Assembly (NCBI GenBank): GCA_030539335.1
Contig: JAUNSG010000007.1
Span: forward strand, 62,001-126,000
Source: Eubacteriales bacterium
GTDB lineage: Bacteria > Bacillota > Clostridia > Oscillospirales > Butyricicoccaceae
Direction: 5' to 3'
Length of the DNA: 64,000 nucleotides
Shown piece after piece: positions 1 through 7,772 of the stretch (position 1 is its first letter; each line of letters begins with the position of its first letter). A program made the position numbers and the translations under genes. The notes below the pieces were generated by a model. The model saw nothing but the letters and a program-made list of their open reading frames with translations, was not told the DNA's origin and ran no database searches.

Positions 1-1088
1 TCTCCCCATCCGATATAGGCATCCATTGTCCGCGTTGTCCCGGAACGCATATAAATCTTTTTCGGACGCAGAACCAGCTTCTCACTGTACGAGGCCTCCA
101 CCGGGTCACTGTATTTACTATAAATTTTTTCTCCGTTTTCCGTCAGCCGATAGCTGCGGATCTTATAATACACACTCTTTTTCTTGTGATTAAAATCCTG
201 ATCCACATAGGTATAAATCGCCCGCTCCGGAAGATCCTCCAGCAGAGTATATTCGCCGTCCTCCTCATAGGAGCGGAACACCTCATACCCTTCGGTATCC
301 GACGGCTTCTTCCAGTAAAACTCAATGCCTTTGTCGGTGATGCTGGAAATTTTCGTTCCATAGGGCGTCGTCGGAAGTGTCAGCTCTGCACACGAAATCT
401 TCTTACTGTTGTACTCGTCGGAATCCGCCAGAGAAACAATGGCATATACATTTTTCCGGTCGGTCTGCGTGTGCCTGTCAATATACGTTGTCGAGGTACA
501 GACATCTTCACTCAGGCGGTCCCAGCCGCCCTCCTCGGTCTGTCGATAGACCAGGTAACCTCTGGCCCCCTCGACCGGCGTCCATGTCAGCTGTGCCGCT
601 GCATCTTCTTCCGCCAGACAACTGACCTGGACATCACTTGGCCACGACAAACGAACGGTCAGATGAAGCTGCTCCACCAGCTCTGAGCCGTCTCCGGTCG
701 TCACTGTGATATCCACCTCACCCAGACTGACACCAGTTACAATGCCATTCGCATCCACCGTTGCCACGGATGGATCGGATGAAGTAAAGGTAAACTGCGG
801 ATCGGTTGCGTTCGCCGGCGAAACCTGCGGCGTAACAGTCACCTGATGTCCGATCGATACCTTATTCGTTGTTGATTCACAGGTCAGTTCCATTGACTCT
901 GCTGCTACAAACGGTTCATTCTGCGTCTGTTCATCCTCCTGCGACGCTTCCACCGCACTGCCAATCGCTGCACTCCCTGTATTTTGTTCTACGGTAATAC
1001 CCTGCGACGCACAGCCGCAAAGAACGCTGGCCGATAATACCCAAATGCAGCCATTGCGCATAATGGTTTCCCAAAATTTGCGATCCAA
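1..1088 (-). CDS. Ig-like/fibronectin-type surface lipoprotein (partial, C-terminus outside window)
   Basis: The open frame runs off the left edge, leaving about 362 residues. The N-terminus has a basic stretch, a short hydrophobic segment and a lipobox-like VLCGC near residue 25, so the protein is probably a lipid-anchored surface protein. A bacterial Ig-like (BIG2) domain follows at about residues 60-145 (the 'SSDPSVATVDANGIVTG' type motif), then two fibronectin-III-like segments with 'YLVYRQ' and 'YEVFRS' strands. I chose TTG at 1088 because a GGAGG lies about 8 bases upstream and it gives the lipoprotein its charged n-region; ATG at 1061 is the alternative. Binding partner or enzymatic activity cannot be told from the visible part. 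Transcribed away from a promoter at 1138-1166. Confidence 0.75.
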   Translation of the reverse strand, partial: MDRKFWETIMRNGCIWVLSASVLCGCASQGITVEQNTGSAAIGSAVEASQEDEQTQNEPFVAAESMELTCESTTNKVSIGHQVTVTPQVSPANATDPQFTFTSSDPSVATVDANGIVTGVSLGEVDITVTTGDGSELVEQLHLTVRLSWPSDVQVSCLAEEDAAAQLTWTPVEGARGYLVYRQTEEGGWDRLSEDVCTSTTYIDRHTQTDRKNVYAIVSLADSDEYNSKKISCAELTLPTTPYGTKISSITDKGIEFYWKKPSDTEGYEVFRSYEEDGEYTLLEDLPERAIYTYVDQDFNHKKKSVYYKIRSYRLTENGEKIYSKYSDPVEASYSEKLVLRPKKIYMRSGTTRTMDAYIGWG

Positions 1089-1137
1089 ATCCTTTGACCT
1101 CCACCGCATATACTTGTGCGATGCACATACAAGATTT

Positions 1138-1166
1138 ATGATATCATATTCGACATTTTTCTGCAA
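1138..1166 (-). promoter_or_regulatory. Promoter of the Ig-like lipoprotein, with a Spo0A-box 7-mer in the spacer
   Basis: On the minus strand TTGCAG (1161-1166) and TATCAT (1138-1143) are separated by 17 bases. The spacer holds TGTCGAA (minus strand, 1149-1155), an exact match to the 0A-box core, which would place a Spo0A-type protein over the core promoter. Confidence 0.55.
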
Positions 1167-1208
1167 GATATTCTTCCAATTTCTCAAAAAAATCTCTGTT
1201 TTTCAGAC

Positions 1209-1240
1209 AAAAAAGCAGTCTGCGAACAGACTGCTTTTTT
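1209..1240 (-). terminator. Intrinsic terminator, bidirectional form
   Basis: Perfect stem AAAAAGCAGTCTG / CAGACTGCTTTTT with loop CGAA. It lies just after the stop of the small membrane-protein gene on the minus strand and isolates it from the lipoprotein gene. Confidence 0.8.
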
Positions 1241-1262
1241 CCAGTTTATCTCTCATTCTCCA

Positions 1263-1727
1263 TCATTCCCGACGCGGGCAAAAGCATACTGCCGTGATGC
1301 CCACATGCAAAACACCAAAAAGGATACAGGGAAGAACTACCAGAGAATTATTCAAGCACTGTGCCGCCGCAATCAAATACAGCGGCTTCATCAGAGCGAT
1401 TCCGAAAATCAGGGAAACAGGGCTTGCCTTCCCCTGAAAATACTGCATCCATGCCATGTAATAAAGAAGCAAAAACACGATCGCCACAATCAGCCAGCTG
1501 TTCATCTGGAGCATATCGCCTTTCTCACGATGCACAGCAAACAGCAGGATCACCGCTGTGACGATCTGAAATACCCGCCTTGCAATATTAACCCATTTGT
1601 TCTTCGCATAGTTGTATTTCCAGATGTCCTTCTGCGGCGGATTCGCCATCCGAACAACAGTTGGCAGCAATTGCAGCACCCAAACAATAAAAGCGGTCAC
1701 GGAAAACCGCAAAATATACTGGCTCAT
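1263..1727 (-). CDS. Small integral membrane protein, unknown function
   Basis: The 154-residue product is mostly hydrophobic, with about four membrane segments (roughly residues 5-23, 48-64, 76-97 and 103-150 containing one or two) and a polar, Lys/Arg-rich loop near residues 30-48. There is no recognisable motif and I do not assign a family. A GGTGGGA-type ribosome binding site precedes the ATG, and a strong hairpin terminator follows. It starts 126 bases downstream of the ppk1 stop on the same strand; the gap holds a TATAAT-like box but no convincing -35, so it could be a trailing operon gene or independently expressed. Confidence 0.6.
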   Translation of the reverse strand: MSQYILRFSVTAFIVWVLQLLPTVVRMANPPQKDIWKYNYAKNKWVNIARRVFQIVTAVILLFAVHREKGDMLQMNSWLIVAIVFLLLYYMAWMQYFQGKASPVSLIFGIALMKPLYLIAAAQCLNNSLVVLPCILFGVLHVGITAVCFCPRRE

Positions 1728-1853
1728 TCTCTCGTCCCACCTTATACTTAATCCCCACGGCCGAAATCGACATTCTTATTATAGCATATGGTGAAAAAAA
1801 AGTATATGGATGTCCGAAGAAAATCCGACAAAAGCCGACACGGCTCCTTTGCC

Positions 1854-3914
1854 TCACGCTCCATCCGGGCGCGCAAAGTACGCACACAAGGCCTTTTGGC
1901 TGTTGACACAGGTTTTTGGGTCACTGCAGATCACACGCTCATAGGAGCCATCGTGTTTCATCCGCCACGACTGCTGGTTATCCGCCTCCAAGGTCTCCAA
2001 AATATGAAGGAGCTGCTGACGGATTGCCGGGGACTTTGGCTGTGCAAAAATCTCAACCCGGCGCTGCGTATTGCGGTTGAGCAGATCCCCGGAGCCCAGA
2101 TAGATCTCCTGGCGTTCCCCCTCTCCAAAAACATAGAGCCGGGAGTGCTCCAGATACCGTCCAAGCAAAGCCCGTATGGTAATCCGTTCCGTGTACCCTT
2201 TCACTCCAGGGCGCAGACAGCAGATACCGCGGATATACAGATGGATTTCTACCCCTGCCTGCGACGCTTTGACCAGTTTTTCCATAATGCCGATGTCATT
2301 CATCGCGTTGACCTTCATCGCAATGTAGCCGCGGCCGCCCTTCTTCTGTATGTCAATCTCCCGTTCGATCAACTCCATGACCTTTGTGCGGAAGCAATGG
2401 GGCGCAGCCCACAGAGCGCGGGTCTGTTCAACTGTCTCTCCCATACTGAGGCTGTTGAACACGTCCGATGCATCCCGGCCTACCGCAGAATCGTTGGTGA
2501 TAAAACAGAGGTCGGTATACTGCTCCGACGTTTTCTCATTGTAGTTTCCGGTGCCGATCTGTGTGGTATAACCGACCTCACCGCGCTCGTTTTTCCGTGT
2601 AATCAAGCACAGCTTGCCATGTACCTTATAATGACGCAGTCCATAAATCACACGGCAGCCGGCTTCCTCCAGAACTGCCGAGTAATCAATATTGCTCTGT
2701 TCATCAAAGCGGGCACGCAGCTCCATGATCGCCACAACTTCTTTGCCTTTATCCGCAGCACGGCACAATGCGGATACCACCTTGCTGTGACCGGCCAGAC
2801 GGTACAAGGAAATTTTGATCGAAATGACATTGGGATCATCCGCCGCCTCGTATAGCATTTCCAAAAACGGCCGATAGCTGTGGAAAGGATACGCCAGAAG
2901 GATCTCCTTCTCCGCCAGCTCCCGGATCGTCTGTCCCGCACCATACCACGCCGGTACATATGGCCGCTGCTCCGGATAGAACATGGTGACGTCCCGGTCC
3001 CGGATCGCACCGGGCAGGGAAAATCCAAACCCAAAATCCAACGGAATCTTCTGTACGAAAACGCTCGACTCCTTGATTTGAAGGTGCTCGCACAGGTGCT
3101 CCTTCAGCCTCGGCAGCGGCTCTTTCGACATCTGCAGCCGCACGGCAAACAGACGGCGGCGCTTTTTCAGCAGATCCTTCATGACATCGCGGAAGTTCGT
3201 CCCACCGGCAACCAGAACATCCTGAGTGGACAAATCGGCGTTGCGCGTAACACGAATTGTGACCGCCTGCACGATCTTCTGCTTGGAAAACAGCTTTCCT
3301 GCATAGTGCTCCACAATATCGCAGGTGAAAAACAGTTTCATCCTTCCGTCAACCATGACGGCGAAATAATCCGGCAGGTGCCCGATCGGGACGATACCAA
3401 TGCGATCCGTCCCATTCTTCGACGACATCGCCGTCACGACATACTTTTCCTTGTTTTGCAGGAACGGGAACGGATGATGGTGATCTACCATCTGCGGCGA
3501 CAGGAATGGCGCGATTTCACCGGAAAAATACTTTTCGGCAAAGCGTTCCTCCCGCTTCTTTATCTTTTGGAAATTGACGAAGTCAATGCCATTGGCCTTC
3601 AGTTCCAGCTTCAGTGTAAGAAACATTTCCTCCGTCAGCGGACGATAGGAATGCAGCGTTTTCAAAATATGGTGCAGCTGCTGCGCGGCGGTCCAGCCCG
3701 TCATATCGTCCAGCCGCTTCGGCTCGGTCAGACTCTGGTCGGTCAGGGAACCCACCCGAACCATGAAAAATTCATCCAGATTGGAAGAATAAATTGCCGC
3801 AAATTTCAACCGTTCAAACAGCGGAACGTCCGCTCGAAGCGCTTCATATAAAACACGTTTGTTAAATTCCAGCCAGCTCAATTCCCGATTGACCAGCAAC
3901 TCCTTCGGAAGCAT
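1854..3914 (-). CDS. ppk1: Polyphosphate kinase 1
   Basis: Catalyses reversible transfer of ATP gamma-phosphate to inorganic polyphosphate, usually as a membrane-associated oligomer. The 686-residue length matches the family. The N-terminal signature 'NRELSWLEFNKRVL' is at residues 9-22, followed by the head domain, and the two PLD-like C-terminal domains carry the expected catalytic histidines: His432 in 'HYKVHGKLCL', the autophosphorylated position, and His590 in 'RYLEHSRLYVF'. An AGGAGG lies six bases before the ATG. No exopolyphosphatase (ppx) neighbour is present. The gene is flanked by the ribosomal-operon terminator upstream and runs into a separate small gene downstream. Polyphosphate links to stress survival and sporulation in Firmicutes, which fits the sporulation genes elsewhere in the window. 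Confidence 0.97.
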   Translation of the reverse strand: MLPKELLVNRELSWLEFNKRVLYEALRADVPLFERLKFAAIYSSNLDEFFMVRVGSLTDQSLTEPKRLDDMTGWTAAQQLHHILKTLHSYRPLTEEMFLTLKLELKANGIDFVNFQKIKKREERFAEKYFSGEIAPFLSPQMVDHHHPFPFLQNKEKYVVTAMSSKNGTDRIGIVPIGHLPDYFAVMVDGRMKLFFTCDIVEHYAGKLFSKQKIVQAVTIRVTRNADLSTQDVLVAGGTNFRDVMKDLLKKRRRLFAVRLQMSKEPLPRLKEHLCEHLQIKESSVFVQKIPLDFGFGFSLPGAIRDRDVTMFYPEQRPYVPAWYGAGQTIRELAEKEILLAYPFHSYRPFLEMLYEAADDPNVISIKISLYRLAGHSKVVSALCRAADKGKEVVAIMELRARFDEQSNIDYSAVLEEAGCRVIYGLRHYKVHGKLCLITRKNERGEVGYTTQIGTGNYNEKTSEQYTDLCFITNDSAVGRDASDVFNSLSMGETVEQTRALWAAPHCFRTKVMELIEREIDIQKKGGRGYIAMKVNAMNDIGIMEKLVKASQAGVEIHLYIRGICCLRPGVKGYTERITIRALLGRYLEHSRLYVFGEGERQEIYLGSGDLLNRNTQRRVEIFAQPKSPAIRQQLLHILETLEADNQQSWRMKHDGSYERVICSDPKTCVNSQKALCAYFARPDGA

Positions 3915-4020
3915 GTGTGTCCTCCTTTTTCCTGTGTTGTTTTTTCATAGTATATCATATTATGGTACAAAAAACGAGGTCCACGGTTGTATTTCCCCTC
4001 CGTTCGGAAAACCGGAACAC

Positions 4021-4054
4021 AAAAAAATCCGGAATCCAACTGGATTCCGGATTT
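4021..4054 (-). terminator. Terminator of the infC-rpmI-rplT operon
   Basis: A 14-bp stem (AAATCCGGAATCCA with its complement) followed on the minus strand by seven T residues, 16 bases after the rplT stop. Confidence 0.9.
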
Positions 4055-4069
4055 CCGATTCGTTTGAAA

Positions 4070-4423
4070 TTAGAGGGCAGCCTTTGCCGTCTCTACCAGA
4101 GCAGAAAATGCTGCGCTGTCATTTACCGCCAGATCAGCCAGCATCTTGCGGTTGATCTCAATGCCGGACTTCTTCAGGCCGTTCATGAAGCGGCTATAGT
4201 TCACGCCGTTCTGCTTGCAAGCAGCGGAAATACGGGTGATCCAAAGTCTGCGGAAGTCTCTCTTCTTCTGCTTACGTCCGATATAGGCATAACGCAGGGA
4301 CTTCATAACCGCTTCGTTCGCGGTACGGTACAGCTTGGACTTTGCACCAAAGTAGCCCTTTGCCAGCTTCAGAATCTTCTTTCTTCTCTTGCGCGTCATC
4401 ATTGCGCCCTTAACTCTTGCCAT
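4070..4423 (-). CDS. rplT: Large ribosomal subunit protein bL20
   Basis: The 117-residue basic protein matches L20 along its full length, beginning '[19 protein letters not shown]', with the conserved '[19 protein letters not shown]' region and the C-terminal globular part. L20 is needed early in 50S assembly and binds 23S rRNA; in Firmicutes it also binds the leader of its own operon. It is the last gene of infC-rpmI-rplT, with the standard order, and is followed directly by an intrinsic terminator. Confidence 0.98.
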   Translation of the reverse strand: MARVKGAMMTRKRRKKILKLAKGYFGAKSKLYRTANEAVMKSLRYAYIGRKQKKRDFRRLWITRISAACKQNGVNYSRFMNGLKKSGIEINRKMLADLAVNDSAAFSALVETAKAAL

Positions 4424-4479
4424 GTTATTGTAGCCTCCAAATTATCGAAATGGTATGTTTATTATCCTGTGTGCTGAAC

Positions 4480-4677
4480 TTATGCGTACGGGATCAGACG
4501 CTTTACCTGTGCAACGTTGGAAGAATCAGCATAGCCTTCCTTTCTCAGATGTCTGAGACGCTTGGTAGACTTCTTGTTCAGGATATGACGGCGGCCAACA
4601 TGAGCACGCTTGATCTTGCCATTCTTGGTCATCTTGAAGCGCTTGGATGCGCCGCTGTGTGTTTTAATCTTAGGCAT
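4480..4677 (-). CDS. rpmI: Large ribosomal subunit protein bL35
   Basis: The 65-residue, very basic protein '[15 protein letters not shown]...' is L35. I start at 4677 rather than at an in-frame codon 36 bases upstream because the protein family begins with MPKIKTH and a GAGGAG lies at the right distance. It lies between infC and rplT in the conserved order. The gaps to each neighbour are about 57-60 bases. Confidence 0.97.
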   Translation of the reverse strand: MPKIKTHSGASKRFKMTKNGKIKRAHVGRRHILNKKSTKRLRHLRKEGYADSSNVAQVKRLIPYA

Positions 4678-4737
4678 TTGAATGTTCTCCTCTCTTATAT
4701 CGCCGCACCGCAAAGGGATGCAGCTAATCGGGCAAAA

Positions 4738-5319
4738 TTACTGGGCTTCGGGAGCCTGCTTCGGCTTCCCCTTGCGCCCCTTATTTTTGGATCCCTTCTG
4801 CTGGGAATCCTTTTTCGGAGCCAGGAACATAAGCATCTGGCGTCCCTCCAATTTGGGGTTCTTCTCCACGCTGCCGAACTCAGCACACTCGTCAGCGAAG
4901 CGATGCAGCAGATCCAGACCAATGGAAGAATGCGTGACCTCACGTCCGCGGAAACGAACCGAAACTTTAACCTTATCGCCGCCCTTAAGGAATCTCTTGG
5001 CATGATTGGCCTTGACGTTAAAGTCGTTGCTGTCAATACCCGGGCTGAGTCGAATTTCCTTGATTTCAACGATATGCTGCTTTTTTCTTGCTTCCTTTTC
5101 ACGCTTCGACTGTTCAAAGCGGAATTTACCGTAATCCATAACACGGCAAACCGGCGGCTGAGCCTGCGGAGCGATCTTTACCAAGTCAAGATTCTTTGCA
5201 GCCGCTGCTTCCAGGGCCTTCGCAATCGATACGACACCAACCTGATTGCCGTCGCCGTCAATCAGTCTGACTTCTTTGTCTCGGATTTCCTCATTGATCT
5301 GATGTTCTAAACTGCTAAT
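4738..5319 (-). CDS. infC: Translation initiation factor IF-3, AUU start
   Basis: IF-3 binds the 30S subunit and polices start-codon choice. The 193-residue product contains the N-terminal domain ('INEEIRDKEVRLID', then 'APPVCRVMDYGKF'-type motif as 'AQPPVCRVMDYGKFRFE') and the C-terminal domain ('VKVSVRFRGREVTH'). No ATG, GTG or TTG is suitably placed; a GGAGGTG lies nine bases before an ATT codon at 5319 in 'ATT AGC AGT', so the gene very likely uses the rare AUU start that lets IF-3 control its own synthesis. The C-terminal tail is a Lys/Gly/Gln-rich extension of about 20 residues. Transcribed from the promoter at 5466-5494 through a structured leader. Confidence 0.96.
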   Translation of the reverse strand: MSSLEHQINEEIRDKEVRLIDGDGNQVGVVSIAKALEAAAAKNLDLVKIAPQAQPPVCRVMDYGKFRFEQSKREKEARKKQHIVEIKEIRLSPGIDSNDFNVKANHAKRFLKGGDKVKVSVRFRGREVTHSSIGLDLLHRFADECAEFGSVEKNPKLEGRQMLMFLAPKKDSQQKGSKNKGRKGKPKQAPEAQ

Positions 5320-5345
5320 TGTTAAGCACCTCCAAACGGTAACAC

Positions 5346-5460
5346 AAATAAAAATGGACGGGCTAACTGACCGTCCAAACAAGCCTGTCGATGCAGGCGA
5401 CTCTTAACCTCTCTGCACGTTTGCGCGAGGTGAGGGACGGCAACCCTTCTTTCTTTTACC
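5346..5460 (-). promoter_or_regulatory. Structured infC leader (L20-type autoregulatory leader)
   Basis: The transcript between the promoter and infC contains hairpin GCCTGC/GCAGGC (5382-5399), a G/C-rich upstream region, and a terminator-like hairpin TGGACGG/CCGTCCA followed by a run of T (5346-5377). This is the layout of the Firmicute L20 leader, in which excess L20 causes premature termination. The family assignment rests on position and architecture, not on a covariance-model hit. Confidence 0.7.
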
Positions 5461-5465
5461 TGTTT

Positions 5466-5494
5466 AGTATACTCGTCCCGCAATGTTTTGTCAA
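5466..5494 (-). promoter_or_regulatory. Consensus promoter of infC-rpmI-rplT
   Basis: TTGACA (5489-5494), exact 17-base spacer, TATACT (5466-5471) on the minus strand, followed by an about 140-base leader. Confidence 0.85.
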
Positions 5495-5541
5495 CTCTTT
5501 TTTTGCATTTTTTATTTTCTAAGTTTTTTCTGAATGGCGGG

Positions 5542-5570
5542 TTGAAAATTTAGAAAAAATACGGTATGAT
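5542..5570 (+). promoter_or_regulatory. Promoter of the first DUF1292 gene
   Basis: TTGAAA (5542-5547), 17-base spacer, TATGAT (5565-5570), 38 bases before the start codon. Confidence 0.75.
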
Positions 5571-5608
5571 GGATTCAACAGAAAACACCCCATGGAGGTT
5601 ATTCCAAA

Positions 5609-5899
5609 ATGAGTGCTGAATTTGAAAAGACAAATATTGTCATTCTGACCGATGAAAACGGTGTCGAGCAGGAGTTCGAGCACATCGATACGTTGGAAGA
5701 CAACGGCGAAATTTATATGGCCTTTATCCCTGCCGAGCTGGATCTTGAGGAGCAGGCCGAGGTAGTTATTCTGAAGGTCGTGGAGGAAGATGGGCTGCAG
5801 TGCCTTGCTTCGGTCGATGATCTGGAAGAATCGGAACGCATCTTTCATATCTTTATGGAACGCGCAGAGGATTTATACGAATTTGATGAGGAGGAATAA
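5609..5899 (+). CDS. DUF1292 family protein (YrzB-like)
   Basis: A 96-residue, strongly acidic protein with the DUF1292 pattern: 'NIVILTDENGVEQEFEHIDTLE', then a 'GEIYMAFIP' strand and a C-terminal 'VDDLEESERIFHIF' helix. The biochemical role of the family is not established; in many Firmicutes it accompanies yrrK/yrzL housekeeping genes. A GGAGG precedes the ATG and the gene has its own sigma-A-type promoter. A second, diverged copy lies at 8211-8486. A probable 6S RNA gene starts about 60 bases downstream with no terminator between, so the two could be co-transcribed. Confidence 0.88.
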   Translation: MSAEFEKTNIVILTDENGVEQEFEHIDTLEDNGEIYMAFIPAELDLEEQAEVVILKVVEEDGLQCLASVDDLEESERIFHIFMERAEDLYEFDEEE

Positions 5900-5956
5900 T
5901 TCTCTCGTTTCCGCATATAGTAGAGTCAGGAAATCCTGATTCGCATTTGATACTTC

Positions 5957-6168
5957 GTTTCGAGCTCCCTGCCCGGTACGACAGTCACCCTTTTTTAACC
6001 CACAATTAGTTTACGGGACTCCGATTGTTCTCTGTGCGAGTGCAGGCCTCCCGCTTCGGCGGAAGTTGGAAGCGCAGACCACAGCGACAGGAAACCCACC
6101 TGCAGGAGCTGTGCAGGTTACTAATCTGGTGACATCGGCCGTGCGGGGGTTCTTTTCGCCCTTTTTTC
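5957..6168 (+). ncRNA. ssrS: Probable 6S RNA
   Basis: The region has no plausible gene but a long closing stem: GAGCTCCCTGCCCGGTAC-GACAGTCACC near 5961-5989 can pair with GGTGACATCGGCCGTGCGGGGG near 6128-6150. Between them is an unpaired bubble region and a stem capped by CCGC-TTCG-GCGG. The 3' side of the bubble carries the small hairpin CACCTGCAGG...TGCAGGTTAC, which closely parallels the CACCTTGAA...CAAGGGTTAC hairpin that I recall at the same place in E. coli 6S RNA. Size (about 200 nt) and the extended single-hairpin shape fit 6S RNA, which sequesters sigma-A polymerase. The ends are approximate; a weak GGGG/GCCC hairpin with T6 ends near 6167. RNase P and tmRNA signatures were looked for and not found. 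Confidence 0.68.
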
Positions 6169-6287
6169 ACAAGAAAGCGTGAGAAATGATTTGATTTGAC
6201 CATCTTATTCCCGGTGCATTCCGAAAATTTCCCCGTATTTTTGTAGATTCTTACAAAAACTTTTTAAATTTTTTACATTTCTCACAC

Positions 6288-6316
6288 TTTACATTCCGGA
6301 AAAACCGGAGTATAAT
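6288..6316 (+). promoter_or_regulatory. Near-consensus promoter of a 34-codon peptide gene
   Basis: TTTACA (6288-6293), 17-base spacer, perfect TATAAT (6311-6316), in an AT-rich stretch resembling an UP element. Confidence 0.85.
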
Positions 6317-6356
6317 GTACAAAACAAACAAAAAACTTTTTGGAAGGAGTGATAGT

Positions 6357-6461
6357 ATGTTATCGATTTTACAGATTCGCGATTATAAGCCGCAGGAAGA
6401 AAAGCCTGATGTTGACGATCTTATCTTCGGTGACGATCATGATTATGTCTCGACCAAGTGA
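6357..6461 (+). CDS. Free-standing 34-residue acidic peptide, unknown
   Basis: The frame from ATG at 6357 to TGA at 6461 encodes a peptide beginning 'MLSILQIRDYKPQEE' and ending 'DDHDYVSTK'. It is acidic and Asp-rich in its second half, has no cysteine, no signal peptide and no membrane segment. Support for it being real: a GGAAGGAG ribosome binding site seven bases before the start, a near-consensus promoter with its start site about 35 bases upstream, and a strong terminator 20 bases after the stop, which makes a self-contained transcription unit of about 180 bases. I recognise no family. It could be a precursor peptide, a small regulatory protein, or a leader-type peptide; there is no adjacent modification or export gene on the same strand. 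Confidence 0.6.
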   Translation: MLSILQIRDYKPQEEKPDVDDLIFGDDHDYVSTK

Positions 6462-6481
6462 CCTTTCATAATCGGAATGAT

Positions 6482-6504
6482 CCACGCTGAAGCGTGGTTT
6501 TTTT
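6482..6504 (+). terminator. Terminator of the 34-codon peptide gene
   Basis: Stem CCACGC/GCGTGG, loop TGAA, then seven T residues. Confidence 0.9.
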
Positions 6505-6660
6505 GTACCCGGATATCCGGAGTAATATCAAAAATGACAGAACCCTGTCTTAATATTATGATAGATTTTCCGAGCATTTGTATGATTCCTGCTGTAATCG
6601 CAGTATAACGCCGTATCCGGCAAAGATACGGCGTTTGTTTTTTGCCCGGATATCCGTACA
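6504..6660 (+). repeat. 157-bp segment bounded by inverted CGGATATCCG repeats
   Basis: TGTACCCGGATATCCGG at the left end and CCGGATATCCGTACA at the right end are reverse complements apart from two missing bases; each end also contains the palindrome CGGATATCCG. The interior carries no gene but holds a small GACAG/CTGTC hairpin and a strong terminator (6607-6644). This could be a small non-autonomous element or a pair of operator-like palindromes. No clear target-site duplication is seen. Confidence 0.4.
6607..6644 (+). terminator. Intrinsic terminator inside the inverted-repeat segment
   Basis: Stem AACGCCGTATC/GATACGGCGTT with seven-base loop, followed by TTGTTTTTT on the plus strand. It is a second plus-strand terminator with no gene of its own after the peptide gene. 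Confidence 0.75.
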
Positions 6661-6661
6661 T

Positions 6662-6690
6662 TAAAAATACCTGCCGCGTTGGGCAGGTAT
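6662..6690 (-). terminator. Terminator of the alpha/beta hydrolase gene
   Basis: Stem AATACCTGCC/GGCAGGTATT, loop about five bases, then TTTTT on the minus strand, immediately after the stop codon at 6695. Confidence 0.85.
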
Positions 6691-6694
6691 TGTA

Positions 6695-7657
6695 CTATTC
6701 GTTTGGATTTCCGTCTGCTTCCTGCGGGAGATGCTGCTCCAGCCAGTCGGAAATATCATGATAGACTTCCACATGGTTCAATTCATTGAGTACCTCATGC
6801 CGACAGTCCGGATACAGAATTGTATGGATATCGGTAAATCCAGCCGACTTATAGGCCGAAGCAATCCGCCTGACCCCTACCCCATAGTTTCCTACCGGGT
6901 CTGCATCCCCCGAAACAAACAAAAGAGGAATCCTTCCGGGAACACTGGTCACACACTGCGGTGCCGCACATCGCTGCGCAAGACGACATAGATCACGGAA
7001 TCCCGCTGCCGTAAAGATAAAGTTGCACTTCTCATCCGATTGATAGAGGGAGACAATGGTGCGGTCACGGGTAAGCCAGTCAAAGGGAGACTTCGGATTT
7101 TTGATACGGGAATTGTATCGTCCGGTCGCCAGATTGTTCAGAACAAAACTGCGGTACATCGGTCCCTGGGAATGAATGACCGAATTGGCAATGTGGATCC
7201 CGGCACCTGCCATCGGATTGTTCGACGGCGTGCCGCTGAAAATACAGCCATCCAGCTTATCGACATAACGCGTCAGGTATAGCCGGGCCGTCATTGCGCC
7301 CATGGAATGCCCAAACAGGAAATAGGGCAAATCCGGCCAGCGCGCTTTTGTCTTATCCGTCAGAGTTGCCAGATCGTCCACCAGGACGCTCCAGCCGTTC
7401 TTCTGTCCAAAAAAGCCCAAAGCTCCGCCGGGCGGAACCGAGGACCCATGGCCAAGATGGTCATTGCCGCAAACAAGAAAGCCCTGGGAACAGAGATATT
7501 TTGCAAACTGCGTATAACGCGAAAAATATTCGCACATCCCGTGTGCGATCTGGACAATACCGCGCGGACGGATGCCAACCGGGCAAAAGGCATAGCAGGA
7601 AATCAGTGACCTGCCATCCGCACTGTGATATACGCTCTGCGTACAACGGATGTCCAC
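6695..7657 (-). CDS. Alpha/beta hydrolase, monoacylglycerol lipase / S33 aminopeptidase-like
   Basis: A 320-residue cytosolic serine hydrolase. The nucleophile elbow is 'FGHSMGAM' (near residue 117), the oxyanion-side HG motif 'IVQIAHGMCEYFSRY' is near residue 38, and the acid and base are in 'SGDADPVG' and 'DCRHEVLNE'. This combination is typical of the lysophospholipase/monoacylglycerol-lipase (Hydrolase_4) family; the natural substrate is unknown. GTG at 7657 is the start, preceded by GGGGGTG. It is monocistronic, with its own terminator. No signal peptide is visible. Confidence 0.9.
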   Translation of the reverse strand: MDIRCTQSVYHSADGRSLISCYAFCPVGIRPRGIVQIAHGMCEYFSRYTQFAKYLCSQGFLVCGNDHLGHGSSVPPGGALGFFGQKNGWSVLVDDLATLTDKTKARWPDLPYFLFGHSMGAMTARLYLTRYVDKLDGCIFSGTPSNNPMAGAGIHIANSVIHSQGPMYRSFVLNNLATGRYNSRIKNPKSPFDWLTRDRTIVSLYQSDEKCNFIFTAAGFRDLCRLAQRCAAPQCVTSVPGRIPLLFVSGDADPVGNYGVGVRRIASAYKSAGFTDIHTILYPDCRHEVLNELNHVEVYHDISDWLEQHLPQEADGNPNE

Positions 7658-7772
7658 ACGCTCACCCCCTTGCTTTTTGGTTATCTTATTTTACCATATT
7701 CTCGACGAGATGAGCATCGTTTGGACAAAAGTTTACAAACACTTAAAAAAGAGACCTTTTTTCTTTGGCTAC

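Noticed and set aside
1788..2855. Plus-strand open frame of 355 codons
   Set aside because: Antisense to ppk1; no family similarity.
5957..6168. RNase P RNA or tmRNA for the structured RNA
   Set aside because: The conserved GAGGAAAGTCC and ACAG-type P4 strands of RNase P and the tRNA-like TTCGA arm of tmRNA are absent.
6006..6203. Minus-strand open frame of 65 codons in the 6S-like region
   Set aside because: The region folds as a structured RNA; the frame has no ribosome binding site and an unnatural composition.
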